A stretch of DNA of 64,000 nucleotides from Urophycis tenuis (Eukaryota > Chordata > Actinopteri > Gadiformes > Phycidae), in contig JAXIVH010000016.1 of the NCBI GenBank assembly GCA_036785325.1, positions 2,155,038-2,219,037 on the forward strand, in the 5' to 3' direction. Below the pieces are notes generated by a model. That model was not told the origin of the DNA, made no database searches, and saw only the letters and a list, made by a program, of their open reading frames with translations. A program made the translations under genes and the position numbers. Each line of letters starts with the position of its first letter. Positions within the stretch are counted from its first letter, which is position 1. This document shows positions 1-10,214 of this stretch, piece by piece.

Positions 1-339
1 GAACAAAGGTTTAAATGTGCAATGCATGGTTTAAATGCGTTTGATTAAGCTAATCAAGCTAATCAAGATACCATTACAATAGGTGGGTCGGGAAGCAGGT
101 CGGGTACATAATTTTAATATTAGGACTTGTGGGCCGAGTTGCAGTTGGGTTGGGTTGGTTGAAAACGTCGGGCGAGTGCGGGTCTTTTATAAGCGTAACC
201 CCACTGGCAAGTGTGCGCGTCTCTCTCTCGCTCTCGATCTCGATCTCTCTCGCCCTCTCTCTCTCTCTGCGTGTGTGTGAACGGGAATGACAGGGAGAAA
301 GAGTGCTATGCGGAGATGAATGAACGGAACGATATTTAT

Positions 340-1013
340 ATTTCCAAATCGCGTTGGTGAAAAAAAAAATCGCTACGGAATCAATTCGTGGCGCTCGATG
401 TTCAATCTGTGGCGCCGCGCCACACATTGGTCTATGTATGGGAAACACTGACATCACAGTACAAGGTTGGCCAGCACATGGAAATGCCATGTTTTCTGAA
501 TTTCCAGTAAGACGTTACCAGCGCTTTGTTTGCCAGCGAACTCTGATATGTGGATCACATGTAGTAGTACCTCCCAAACTTTGCAATAGTGTGTTGGAAA
601 ATCTACACGAAGGTCACCTTGGCACTGTTAACATGAAAGGCCTGGCCCGCAGTTAAGTATGTTGACCGGCAATTGATAGATTGAGGTTATCACCAAGACC
701 TGTGCAGGATGCCACAATGTTCAGAATGCGCCCCCACCGGCACCATTATACCTGTGGGAGTGGTCGTCGCCACCCGGGCAGTGAGTGCATAATTGACTTT
801 GCTGGGCCATTCATGAACTCTATGTTCTTGAAAGCTGTGGATGCCCACTCAAAATGGCCCGAGATTATACAAATGAAATCCACAACCTCAGAAAGGACTA
901 TTTCTCTACATCACCCTGCAACAAATGGGTTGGCAGAACAATTTGTTCAAACCTTTAAGAAGTCAATCATCAAGTCATGCCATGAGAAAGGAAAACGTCA
1001 CCCTTCAGTTTAA
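340..1013 (+). pseudogene. Ty3/gypsy integrase remnant
   Basis: Two open stretches in different frames resemble a Ty3/gypsy integrase. The first (about 354-656) ends in an HH-CC-type zinc-binding region (LHEGHLGTVNMKG). The second (about 775-1010) resembles the catalytic core, with IDFAGPF, DAHSKWPEI and PATNGLAEQFVQTFKKS. Stops and frame changes lie between the two parts. The part of the core between the first aspartate region and the PATNG region is largely missing, so this copy is dead. No LTR was recognised next to it. The family call rests on remembered gypsy integrase motifs. Confidence 0.7.
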
Positions 1014-1389
1014 AGCGGACAATTTTCTTCACACTGAAAACCGCCACAAAGGGATTTAATCCTTACACATATCAGGCAGAGAAAATAAACATAATAATAA
1101 AAGGATTTTACAACCAGAGTAAAGATATATAGCACAATGTTAACCCCTACAGTGTCATGTTTTGTTTGACAGTTCAAAGCATGGATTGATGGAATGTTCA
1201 TTTAGCTTGTCAGTTGGCTGAAGCTTATTGTAATTTGTAATAAAACTGCCATGGTGCCCTGTTGAAATCTTAAGTAAAGTCTGGACAAAACATTTAGTCT
1301 GAATATTTCTCGATTTGTTTTTTAAGATTATAAGTATACACTTCTATAAGGCTTAAAAGTTGATTTGCTTTGATAGTTTCATTTTATTT

Positions 1390-1915
1390 TTTTAACACTG
1401 GCCTTGGCTGGTTTAATATACACCCGCTGGTGCAACCTAGACACATCATCAGTGATGTAACCTGAGGTCATAGGGTGTTTCCCCTGGGCCTTGTTGTACT
1501 GAGGTCTTGGGTTGCTCCCAAGCCCTGCCCGGCCTGTCACAACTGCTCCCACCAGAAGACTGTGGCACAGCCATGCTTCAGCTTGCTCAACCGTCTCCTG
1601 GGCTCTTCACTTTCGACCAGTCCGCACTTCAATCCCAGCTGAGGAGACTTTGGTGTCACTCGAGTCTCTGTAGAGCAGCACCTCTCTTGCACGGGTAACC
1701 ATGAACTCCTCCGACAGACTACTGAAGGGAAGTCGCAGCTTGGTCTTATGCCCATACAAGGCTATGCTGCTGAGGCTTCGTGGTAGGCCCAACCACCTGC
1801 GAAGGTAGCCACTTACCTTACTCTCGAAGCCCTCAACGGTGGTTAGTGGGACATCGTAGACCAGTCGTGGCCAGAGGAGGCGTGGCAGGATGCCATGCTG
1901 ATATCAGGGATGCAA
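1390..1915 (-). pseudogene. LINE reverse-transcriptase C-terminal remnant
   Basis: Read on the minus strand, the region gives broken peptides such as WLGLPRSLSSIALYGHKTK, MVTRAREVLLYRDSSDTKV and, after frame changes, GRAGLGSNPRP. These resemble the region after the RT domain of a non-LTR retrotransposon family common in fish and invertebrate genomes. At least one stop or frame change follows GIEVRTGRK. No start, 5' end or poly-A-like tail can be set. The call comes from remembered peptide similarity only. Confidence 0.5.
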
Positions 1916-3087
1916 ACAGAGGTATGGTCAAAAAGGAGTGAGATTATGGAACCCCACAGCAAATATCATATAATTACACCGGCACCAACCTCTGCCATTC
2001 AGGGCTCACCCTATACACACACAAAGTTGTATGTATGAAAATAATATGTTTCCCCTAGATTTATTTTGTAGCAGTGGTGCTGTGTGTTGATAACCTAGCA
2101 ACACTAGGGGGGTCCGGGGGCATGCCCCCCCCGGAAGAAAAATTTGAAAAATAACTCTTTAAATGGTTACTTCTGGTGAGATTTTTATGAAAAAAAGTTA
2201 CAGATTGAGCTTCCAAATATGACATAACAACCAACAGAGTCAAGGTATCTGCTGAGACCAGATCATTGTGAAAATGTGCGATCACACTGTTCAATATTGC
2301 GATGACGATATGACTTGCGATAATAAATAAGAAGAGTAAAATTTTGGTCATGGTGAATACGTCGATATGAATTTAAACAAATTTGCATATCGTGACGTCA
2401 CTGACCGCGTCTCCATCCCGTAAAAGTTTAGTGGTCTCCTTGACGTCAGTCGACACGTCACTTTATAGCGGTGTTGAGATATTTCAATGCATTTTTTCAT
2501 GTCGGACCTATTGCTACCGTGCATGAACCCAAAGTAATAATTTAGCCTTCTATAACTTTGAAAGGTGACTGCGAACATTTTCTTTACTGCAGCCGCAGCC
2601 ATCATAACAGACAAGCGCGAACCATTGATGAAATGAAGCGAATATAAAAGAAAGAACGTAGCCTACGTGTGTATGTATGCTATTTATATTCGCGATACCT
2701 TCTAAAATATAATTAATAGGGTTTTATTGTAGTTGCATTAGTTATTTGAAGAGTTAAAAAAACAACGGTCGGTCTTAACGCAAGTATACAACCGGCAAGT
2801 CGTTCGGACTAAAAGGGAAAAATAAATATTTGGGTCGGTCCTAAATTGACAGGGTGGGTCGGGTTACTGCAAACCACAATATTTAAGGATGATTTAAGGA
2901 TAAGGATGGCCCGAGTGTGCGTGGCGAACTTATCGCATTACAGACCAGCTTTTGCGATGTGTTTATCATGAACGCTCACATCGCGATGACGATGAAAATT
3001 GAGACGATGAGTCCATACAAAGTACTGATAAACTAAATTAAAAAATGTTTTGCACTCTGTTGCTGTCACTCTACACGTGCAAAAAAC
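1916..3087. other. Non-genic repeat-like sequence
   Basis: No gene is supported here. There is a short GC-rich palindromic patch (about 2108-2133, CGGGGGCATGCCCCCC type) and AT-rich sequence with repeated GCGATGACGAT-like words near 2298 and 2980. This suggests old transposon debris that I cannot classify. Confidence 0.4.
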
Positions 3088-3850
3088 TCACTTTTTGCCT
3101 GGCCGGCATGCGTGTCTCAGCCTCCACTTGATAAGCCAACGCAGCCTTCCCCGACCCCGACCCCGACCCCGACCCCCCCCCCCCCCCCCCCCCCCCCCAA
3201 AACAAAAACTCTTCGGATCTACACGAGTCACGTGAATGACCCCTTTGACCCAAAAAACGGCGATTGTAGCCGAAAAGCGACAAGTTTGCAGGTATGCCGC
3301 TTCCACAGGGGCCACATGCTTATCAGCAATTGTATTCGCATGGTGCGCGGCAGACTCGATCTGAGTAGCCAAATGTATTGCTCTCTCTAAAGACACTTCA
3401 GGCTCTACCAACAGTCTTTCGCATATTCTTGGATTACACACATGCTCAATCAATTGGTCCCGTAACATTTCATTTTCACGGTCACCAAAGTCACAGGTGG
3501 AGACAAGGTCACGTAGGGCAGCAACGTACTGTGCAATTGACTCGTGGGGAGCTTGAGAACGTTTACAAAAAGCATGACGCTCCGCCACTGTATTAGTCTT
3601 TGGATTAAAGTGTTCTTGCAATGCATTTATGGCTGTATCACAAGTAGAACCTGTGTCAGGAAGGTTGTAGAAGATCCGTTGTCCCTCCGTTCCGAGGCAG
3701 TGTAGTAGGACGGCTGTTCTGTGTCAGGAAGGTTGTAGAAGATCCGTTGTCCCTCCGTTCCGAGGCAGTGTAGTAGGACGGCTGTTCTGTGTCAGGAAGG
3801 TTGTAGAAGATCCGTTGTCCCTCCGTTCCGAGGCAGTGTAGTAGGACGGC
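3088..3850 (-). pseudogene. Ty3/gypsy gag-like fragment
   Basis: The minus strand has an open frame of about 177 codons (3621-3088). It contains peptides typical of fish gypsy gag: LQEHFNPKTNT-like, ERHAFCKRSQ, SIAQYVAALRDL and LRDQLIEHVCNPRI. The 3' part runs into a CCCCGA-type repeat and a poly-C run (about 3149-3198), where coding is lost. On the upstream side, the frame enters a 68-bp triplication and then a palindrome at 3852-3902. Orientation is opposite to the gypsy integrase that starts just beyond the palindrome. The piece is therefore rearranged and not functional. Confidence 0.7.
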
Positions 3851-3856
3851 TGTTCT
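3653..3856. repeat. 68-bp unit repeated three times in gag
   Basis: Units begin with GTGTCAGGAAGGTTG at 3653, 3721 and 3789, and each is 68 bp. The copies look identical, so the duplication is recent. Because 68 is not a multiple of three, each added unit changes the gag reading frame. Confidence 0.9.
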
Positions 3857-3902
3857 TTGACTGAGAGTTCCAAGCTGCGCTTGGAACTCTCAGTCAAAGA
3901 AC
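3852..3902. repeat. Perfect 24-bp inverted repeat joining two gypsy fragments
   Basis: The left arm (3852-3875) and right arm (3879-3902) are exact reverse complements, separated by TGC. Gypsy gag reads away on the minus strand on one side; gypsy pol reads away on the plus strand on the other side. Confidence 0.95.
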
Positions 3903-4397
3903 TTTTCATTTTTCGTGGCTCTCGACTGATTGTGCCCATAGTCTTACGTCATGACCTGATTGCCATCGCACACGAGTCTCATCAAGGGGTGTGCAGACCC
4001 TTCTATCTACCGAGGGAGCTAACGGTAGTCACTGTGTTAGCTGTTTACATACCGCCGGATGCTAACGTTAGCACAGCCCTCAGCCGGCTGCTAGAGATTG
4101 TAAACAAACAGCAGCTCGCTAACCCCGATGGTGTACTGATCGTTGCCGGTGACTTCAACCAAGCGTGTCTAAAGACTGTTCTACCCAAATTCGTCCAGTA
4201 TGTGGAGTGTGCCACCAGAGGAGACAAAACCTTGGACCATGTTTATTCCAACATTAAGCATGCTTAGAAGGCCACCCCCCTCCCCCACCTAGCTGGATCT
4301 GATCACCTCTGCCTGGCTCTCACCCCCTCCTACACCCCCCTCCGGAGGAAAACAAAGCCACAGAAAAGGACTATCACCACATGGCCTGAGGACGCTA

Positions 4398-4507
4398 TCC
4401 CACAGTTACAAAACTGTTTTTCCCGCACTCATTGGGATTTACTTGGAAACCACAACCTACAAGTAAATCCCAATGAGTGCGGGAAAAACAGTTTTGTAAC
4501 TGTGGGA
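4398..4507. repeat. 47-bp inverted repeat at a transposon junction
   Basis: Bases 4398-4444 reappear as an exact reverse complement at 4461-4507, with a 16-base loop. The right arm lies inside the Rex3-like insertion; the left arm is ordinary LINE sequence. Confidence 0.95.
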
Positions 4508-5207
4508 CGGGCCCTTCCCCCAGGCCTAGCTCCAGGGGGGGGCCCCGGTGACCCACGTCCGGGCAAGGGAAACCCACTTCCAAAAATTGTATTCTTCATT
4601 GGGGTCATCTTTGAGCCACTCTTTGTCTGGACCCTCGCCTAGGACCTGCTTGCCTTGGGTGGCCCTACCAGGGGCATGAAGCCCCCGACAATATAGCCCC
4701 CAGGGTCATTGGGACACGCAAACCCCTCCACCACGTTAAGGTTGCGGCTCAAGGAGGGGTGTAGGTTGTGGTTTCCAAGTAAATCGAGAGTAAAACGAGA
4801 TCACGAATACAAGCGGCCGAAATGAGTTTCCTCCGCAGGGTGTCCGGGCTCTCCCTTAGAGATAGGGTGAGGAGCTCGGTCATCCGGGAGGGGCTCAGAG
4901 TAGAACCGCTGCTCCTCCGCATCGAGAGGAGCCAGTTGCGGTGGCTCGGGCATCTAGTGAGGATGCCTCCTGGACGCCTCCCTGGGGAGGTGTTCCGGGC
5001 ACGTCCCTCCGGGAGGAGGCCACGGGGAAGACCCAGGACACGCTGGAGGGACTATGTCTCTCGGCTGGCCTGGGAACGCCTCGGGATCCCCCCGGAAGAG
5101 CTGGACGAAGTGGCTGGGGAGAGGGAAGTCTGGGCTTCCCTCCTCAGGCTGCTGCCCCCGCGACCCGACCCCGGATAAGCGGCAGAAATGGATGGATGGA
5201 TGGATGG
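4462..5207 (+). mobile_element. Rex3-like (RTE) insertion with internal inversion
   Basis: The 3' part (about 4785-5206) encodes the C-terminal region of an RTE-type reverse transcriptase (RSQLRWLGHLVRMPPGR, RPRTRWRDYVSRLAWERLG, EREVWASLLRLLPPRP). It ends in a GGATAAGCGG motif followed by tandem GATG, the tail known for fish Rex3. A 13-bp target duplication (ACCACAACCTACA) is seen at 4449-4461 and 5208-5220. The 5' part (about 4508-4760) seems to be a Rex3 segment in inverse orientation. It is bordered by inverted copies of the flanking LINE DNA (4461-4507 and 4761-4784). Confidence 0.75.
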
Positions 5208-5216
5208 ACCACAACC

Positions 5217-7042
5217 TACAGGAATACACAGACACTGTGCTTTCCTACATCATATACTGCATGGACACGGTAACAGTAACCAAACAAATCCGGGTTTTCC
5301 CAAATCAAAAACCCTGGATGACCAGTGAAATCCAGGCACTCCTCAAATCCCGCAACACTGCCTTCAGGTCAGGAGACCAGTCCCTCTACAGTGCTGCTAG
5401 AGCTGACCTGAAGAGAGGCATCAAAGAGGCCAAGCGGGCCTACAAACGGAAAATTGAGGAACATTTCACTGGAAATAACCCCCGGAAAATGTGGCAGGGT
5501 CTACAGCACATCACAAACTACAATGACAATAACAGGGTGTCTGTAAACGCAGATGCCTCGCTTGCAGAGGAGCTAAACCGCTTCTTTGCTCGCTTTGAGA
5601 CTGACAGAGCAGGCTCAGGCTCAGCCACACCACACCCATCCCCCTCCTGTAGCACACTGACACTTCAGGAACACGAAGTGAGACGTGTGCTAAGGACTGT
5701 AAACACCAGTAAGGCTGCCGGCCCGGATGGAGTACCTGGGAAGGTACTCAAAGCCTGTGCTGACCAACTGACTGGGGTCTTCACACAGATTTTTAACCGC
5801 TCCCTGCAACAATCCATCATCCCCTCTTGCCTGAAATCTGCCACAATCATCCCTGTACCAAAGAAACCAGCCACTAAAGACCTGAATGACTACAGGCCTG
5901 TTGCACTTACGCCTGTGATCATGAAGTGCTTTGAGAGGTTGGTCGCACATCACATCAGGGACTCTCTTCCACCCTCAGTTGACCCCCACCAGTTTGCTTA
6001 CAGAGCAAACCGGTCTACTGACGACGCCATTCAGGTAGCTCTTCACACTGCACTGAACCACCTGGAACACCCGGGGAACTATGTGAGGATGCTCTTCATT
6101 GATTACAGCTCAGCCGTCAACACAATCATACCAGATATCCTGACAGACAAACTTTCTCTCCTTGGACTATCCCCCTCCATAATCAGCTGGATTAAGGACT
6201 TTCTCACAAACCGCCCACAAACTGTCAGACTAGGCTCCCACCTCTCCTCCACCATCACGCTCAGCACAGGCTCCCCTCAGGGGTGTGTGCTGAGTCCTCT
6301 ACTGTACTCACTGTACACCCTCGACTGCTCACCAACCCATCTCACCAACTCCATCATAAAGTTTGCTGATGACACCACTGTGGTCGGACTCATCTCAGAC
6401 GGGAATGAGTCCGCCTACAGAGATGAGATTGGCAAACTGGCAGCATGGTGCGGGGTGAACAATCTCACACTCAACACCACAAAAACAAAAGAAATAGTCC
6501 TGGACTTTCGGAAGAACAATACAGACCCGGCCCCACTGCTCATAAACGGAGAGTGTGTGGAAAGGGTCAATTCATTCAAATTTCTGGGGGTTTACATCAC
6601 CGACAAGCTCTCCTGGTCTGTCAACACCACAGCAGTGGTGAAGAAGGCCCAGCAAAGACTCCACTTCCTGAGAGTACTCAGGAGAAACAACCTGAAGAAG
6701 GAACTGCTGGTGTCATTTTACAGAGCCACTGTAGAGAGCATCCTCACGTACTGCATCACAGTGTGGTACTGGGGGTGCACTGCAGCAGACAGGAGAGCAC
6801 TGCAGAGAGTGATAAACACCGCCCAGAGGATCACTGGCCGCTCTCTGCCTTCACTGGACACCATAGCTAGCTCTCGCTACCTCAGCAGAGCTAGAAAAAT
6901 ATGCATGGACTGTTTTCACCCCGGTCACAAACTGTTCAACCTGTTGCCCTCCGGTAGGCGCTACAGGATCCATAAAACACGGATAAACAGATTCAGGGAC
7001 AGTTTCTACCCCAGAGCCATCCGTGCTCTGAACGGTACATAA
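5217..7042 (+). CDS. LINE reverse transcriptase (C-terminal part of ORF2)
   Basis: This is a long uninterrupted frame of about 608 codons from the CR1/L2-like element. It starts after the Rex3-like insertion and ends at a stop at 7042. Landmarks in order are the post-endonuclease linker (VFPNQKPWMTSEIQ), finger/palm motifs (AAGPDGVPGKVLK, DYRPVALTPVIMKCFERL), the strand with SPQGCVLSPLLYSLY, the catalytic FADD motif (IIKFADDTTVVG), the thumb (FKFLGVYITDKLSW, KKAQQRLHFLRVLRR) and the C-terminal LLPSGRRYR. RT function is known for the family. The upstream endonuclease is cut off by the Rex3 insertion and a stop, so the element is unlikely to be mobile, although the RT frame itself looks fresh. 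Confidence 0.85.
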
Positions 7043-7359
7043 ATTATATCCACCACCCATGTCATCATGTGCAATAACTGTCACAACTATTACAATTCTA
7101 CTCCGACCATAAACATGTGCAATTATCACATCATATTATATCTTGTGCAATTACCACAAAAATAAGTGCAATTTTTAAACCCACCTAACCTACCTCAGAG
7201 CATATATGTATATATTGTTTGTGTGTTGTGTTGTTTTATATTGTTTATACCTTTTATATTGTCCTATATCATAATGTATCATATATATTTTATATATATA
7301 TTTATATGTGTATATTATTTATTATTATTATATATATTAATTATATATTAATTATATAT

Positions 7360-7411
<52 letters not shown>

Positions 7412-7603
7412 ATTATTTATTACATTTATTATATTATTTATATTAATATTTTTATTTATATTGAGCTTTACCGTCTTTTCGTCCGTTATACTATTAGTAT
7501 TCATTTTTTATTTTTTTTATTGATACACCAAGTGGAGCAGCGCTCCCAATTTCGTTGTATGCACCGTCATATAATGACAATAAAGGCTTTGACTTTGACT
7601 TTG
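7043..7603 (+). other. 3' untranslated tail of the CR1/L2-like LINE
   Basis: There are no genes. The sequence holds repeated GTGCAATTA-type words and then a very AT-rich stretch with a TA microsatellite (about 7365-7407). It ends with AATAAAGG followed by repeated TTGACT next to the gypsy junction. Confidence 0.65.
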
Positions 7604-8442
7604 GTTCGGACAAAGCAACGACTACGTGACCTCTACTGGTGGCCGAAGATGGATGCTGAGGTGCTCGGTGCCATCCGCTCCTGCCATCTCTGCCAGTCAA
7701 ATGACAAAACCGCTAAGCCACGCCCAGTTCCACTGCAACCAGTGCCTCTGCCAGATGGTCCATGGCAAAAGATCGCTATGGACATAGTGGGACCATTCGA
7801 CACTGCTCCTCCAGAATGCAGGTACGCAATTACACTGACTGACTACTATAGTAAATGGCCAGAGGTTGCCTTCACTCGCACCATTACAACTGAGGCTGTG
7901 ATTTCCTTCCTGTCAACTGTGTTCAGCCGCCACGGCAATTCGCTGAGCATTGTTACAGATAATGGTGTTCAGTTCACTTCTGCTGCTTTTGCTGCTTTCC
8001 TACAAGAAAGACAAATACGACATCACGTTCATCTCTCTACTATCCTGCTGCCAATGGGCAAATTGAGAGATTCAACAGAGTGCTCAAACAGACTGTACAG
8101 TTGGCCATTCAACAACACCTGCCGTGGAAACCAGCGGTGACTGACTTTCTGCACGTTTACCGTGCCACGCCACACGCCACAACTGGGACTTCACCCTTCC
8201 AGCTCCTCCATGGACGGCCAATGCGCACCAAGCTGACACTGCTGCCTCCTGCTTTAACACCGCCTGCTTCTACACTAACTGACATGGACATACGTCACAG
8301 GGCCAGTCAACGTCAGCACAAAATGAAGATGTACACGGATGCCAGACGTGGCGCTCGTTCTCCTGTCTTTCAAAAAGGGGACAGAGTGCGTGTGAGAAAC
8401 CCACTACATGTTCCTAAAGGGCACAGTTCAGTGATCCTCTAA

Positions 8443-9004
8443 CAATAGATAAGAAAGTTGGTGAGGGTACATACAGACTGAGTAATGGAAATATCTGGAA
8501 TGCCTCCCACCTTACTGGCTTTCCCATCATTACACACACACCTACACACGAGGACACTAAACCACCTGACAATACACCTAAGCCTAGGCCCATGCGAGAT
8601 ACTCGCCAGCCAACCTGGCTGAAAGACTTTGTTACTTAAGAATGTATTATACAATGACTTGTGACTCCTACACTGGTATGGTATTGATATGATGATTTAC
8701 TATTTCTGATACACTGTTACTGTATTGATATTACTATATGCACTATTTCTGATACACTGTTACTGTATTGATTGCACTTGAGTTACTTTAATTGTACAGT
8801 AATGTTACAGTCAAAAGGATGAGCCACTTACCTGATCTGAATGAGGTTATATGTTTCCATACCTCTCTATATTTCATAGGGGTTAAGCACTTAATTAGCA
8901 ATATCGATTAATGTTCTTGTCTAGGGGTTACAGTAAACTAATATGTGTTCTGTTATACATGTGCCTTCAAGGGGGTAGTTACTACTTTTCTACAAAGGGG
9001 AAAA
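8443..9004 (+). other. gypsy 3' end and untranslated region
   Basis: The first part (to about 8639) keeps a weak chromodomain-like C-terminal coding signal that ends in TWLKDF. After that there is no coding. A polypurine-like AAAGGGGAAAA stretch ends at 9004, directly before the LTR-like sequence. Confidence 0.5.
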
Positions 9005-9160
9005 TGTTGTGTCCTGTACTTTTAATGTGACACAGGAAGTAGGATACATGGGGAAAGTTACGGTTGTTATAGCGTTGCCATGGTCACTCCTGCCTTGAGT
9101 AAAATACCGTTAGACTACGCTGTTTCTGCTCTGTCATTTATACACCATTAAGACATAACA
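9005..9160 (+). mobile_element. Short LTR-like sequence (3' LTR of gypsy)
   Basis: The segment starts TGTTGTGTCC and ends ATAACA, so it has TG...CA ends. It follows a polypurine tract at the expected place downstream of the integrase. No second LTR copy was found in the window, so the boundaries rest on the ends and the polypurine tract only. Confidence 0.5.
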
Positions 9161-10206
9161 TGGTGTTTTTTTGTTTTTGTCAATTTGGGGACTTTCGTTC
9201 CCTCCCAATAAGTTTTACGTTCCCGCGTAAATCGTTAGCATTACCTCGCAGTAAGTTTTGCGAAACGTTGTTAAACCACAAACGACGCCTCTTAACTAAC
9301 GTGTCATGGCAGACAAAAAGCTACAACCTAATTTTCACCAAAACAAGCCGTGCTCCGAGAGACAAATAACATTGGTCTGTACAGCCGATACTTTTCTACA
9401 GTTTAATACCACACCACCTCCACCCCTAGCAGCACACCTCCACCCAGCATCCCAGCCGACATTTCACCACAGCGAAGTAACCCAATGGCTGCTCAACATT
9501 TTTAAATGGCCACCTCGGCCCTCAGGGGCTCCGTAGTTTACAAACTGGTTGTGTTGCGTGAGTTGACCCGATTACGTGATTATACCGTAAAATAATGCTG
9601 CAAACAATTAGATTTACCCAAATACACGCATCTTTTCTCATTACCTTCATGGACGTTACGAGTTTCAAACACCAGAAAAACACTGGCAAGAAATGCGGCC
9701 TTGTTACCGATACATTATATTATCCATTTACGAATGCAATTGTTGTAAATAATGTTAATATAAAATTAGACGGTATACTTGCACAACAAAGGAAAAAGTA
9801 AAACTACTACCAATACCTATGTATTATATGAGAAAAATGTTGAGAAAGACTCACCCATCCCCCTCTCACTGTCGTCTGCACGTGTAGACTGCGTTGCCAG
9901 ATGCGACATCGTACCAGAGGATTAAAATGATCAAATTAAAGTACACTAGTTATAACCCTGAGAGAGAAAAATAGTTGTAAATGCATAATTTCAGAAAACA
10001 CATTAACTTTGTATTGAGGCGAGCGACGTGTTCACACCGCTTACGACCCAAATGGTGGAGTCGTAAGCTGCCAATAATGCTGCCAATTACCTGGCTCGTG
10101 CCGGCGAGGCCAGTTGTCCAATCAGAAAGCGAGTATTTCACTGCGAATCAAACACTGCAAATCAAACATCGCGATATATTCGGAGTGACCAATTGCACCT
10201 GGGTAT
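9161..10206. other. No gene seen
   Basis: Only short frames without recognisable motifs occur. One non-repetitive frame (9595-9801) has no similarity that I know. I see nothing functional here. Confidence 0.5.
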
Positions 10207-10214
10207 TATTAGTG

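Larger units (their letters stand above)
3991..7603 (+). mobile_element. CR1/L2-like non-LTR retrotransposon, 5'-truncated
   Basis: The element begins inside the endonuclease domain (CRPFYLPRE, VYIPPDANVS, VLIVAGDFNQA, TLDHVYSNIKHA) and continues through the RT to a 3' tail with repeated TTGACT just before 7603. It interrupts a gypsy integrase. It is itself interrupted by a Rex3-like insertion at 4462-5207, and a stop occurs at 4265-4267. Any target-site duplication is very short (about GGT). The clade (L2, CR1 or Rex1-like) is not certain from motifs alone. Confidence 0.8.
3879..8642 (+). pseudogene. Ty3/gypsy integrase, split by a LINE insertion
   Basis: The left part (3879-3990) ends in the histidine half of the integrase zinc-binding domain (AHESHQGV). 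Coding resumes in the same element at about 7604 with VRTKQRL, the CC half (CHLCQ) and the catalytic core. In the core, IAMDIVGPF and VTDNGVQFTS carry the first two acidic residues. A frameshift at about 8025-8045 moves the rest, including the region of the third acidic residue, into another frame; that open stretch runs to about 8442 and ends in a GDRVRVRNP chromodomain-linker-like segment. The protein is broken both by the insertion and by the frameshift. Confidence 0.8.

Noticed and set aside
7166..7446. Ile/Tyr-rich membrane-like small proteins
   Set aside because: Products of the AT-rich LINE tail and TA repeat, not real genes.
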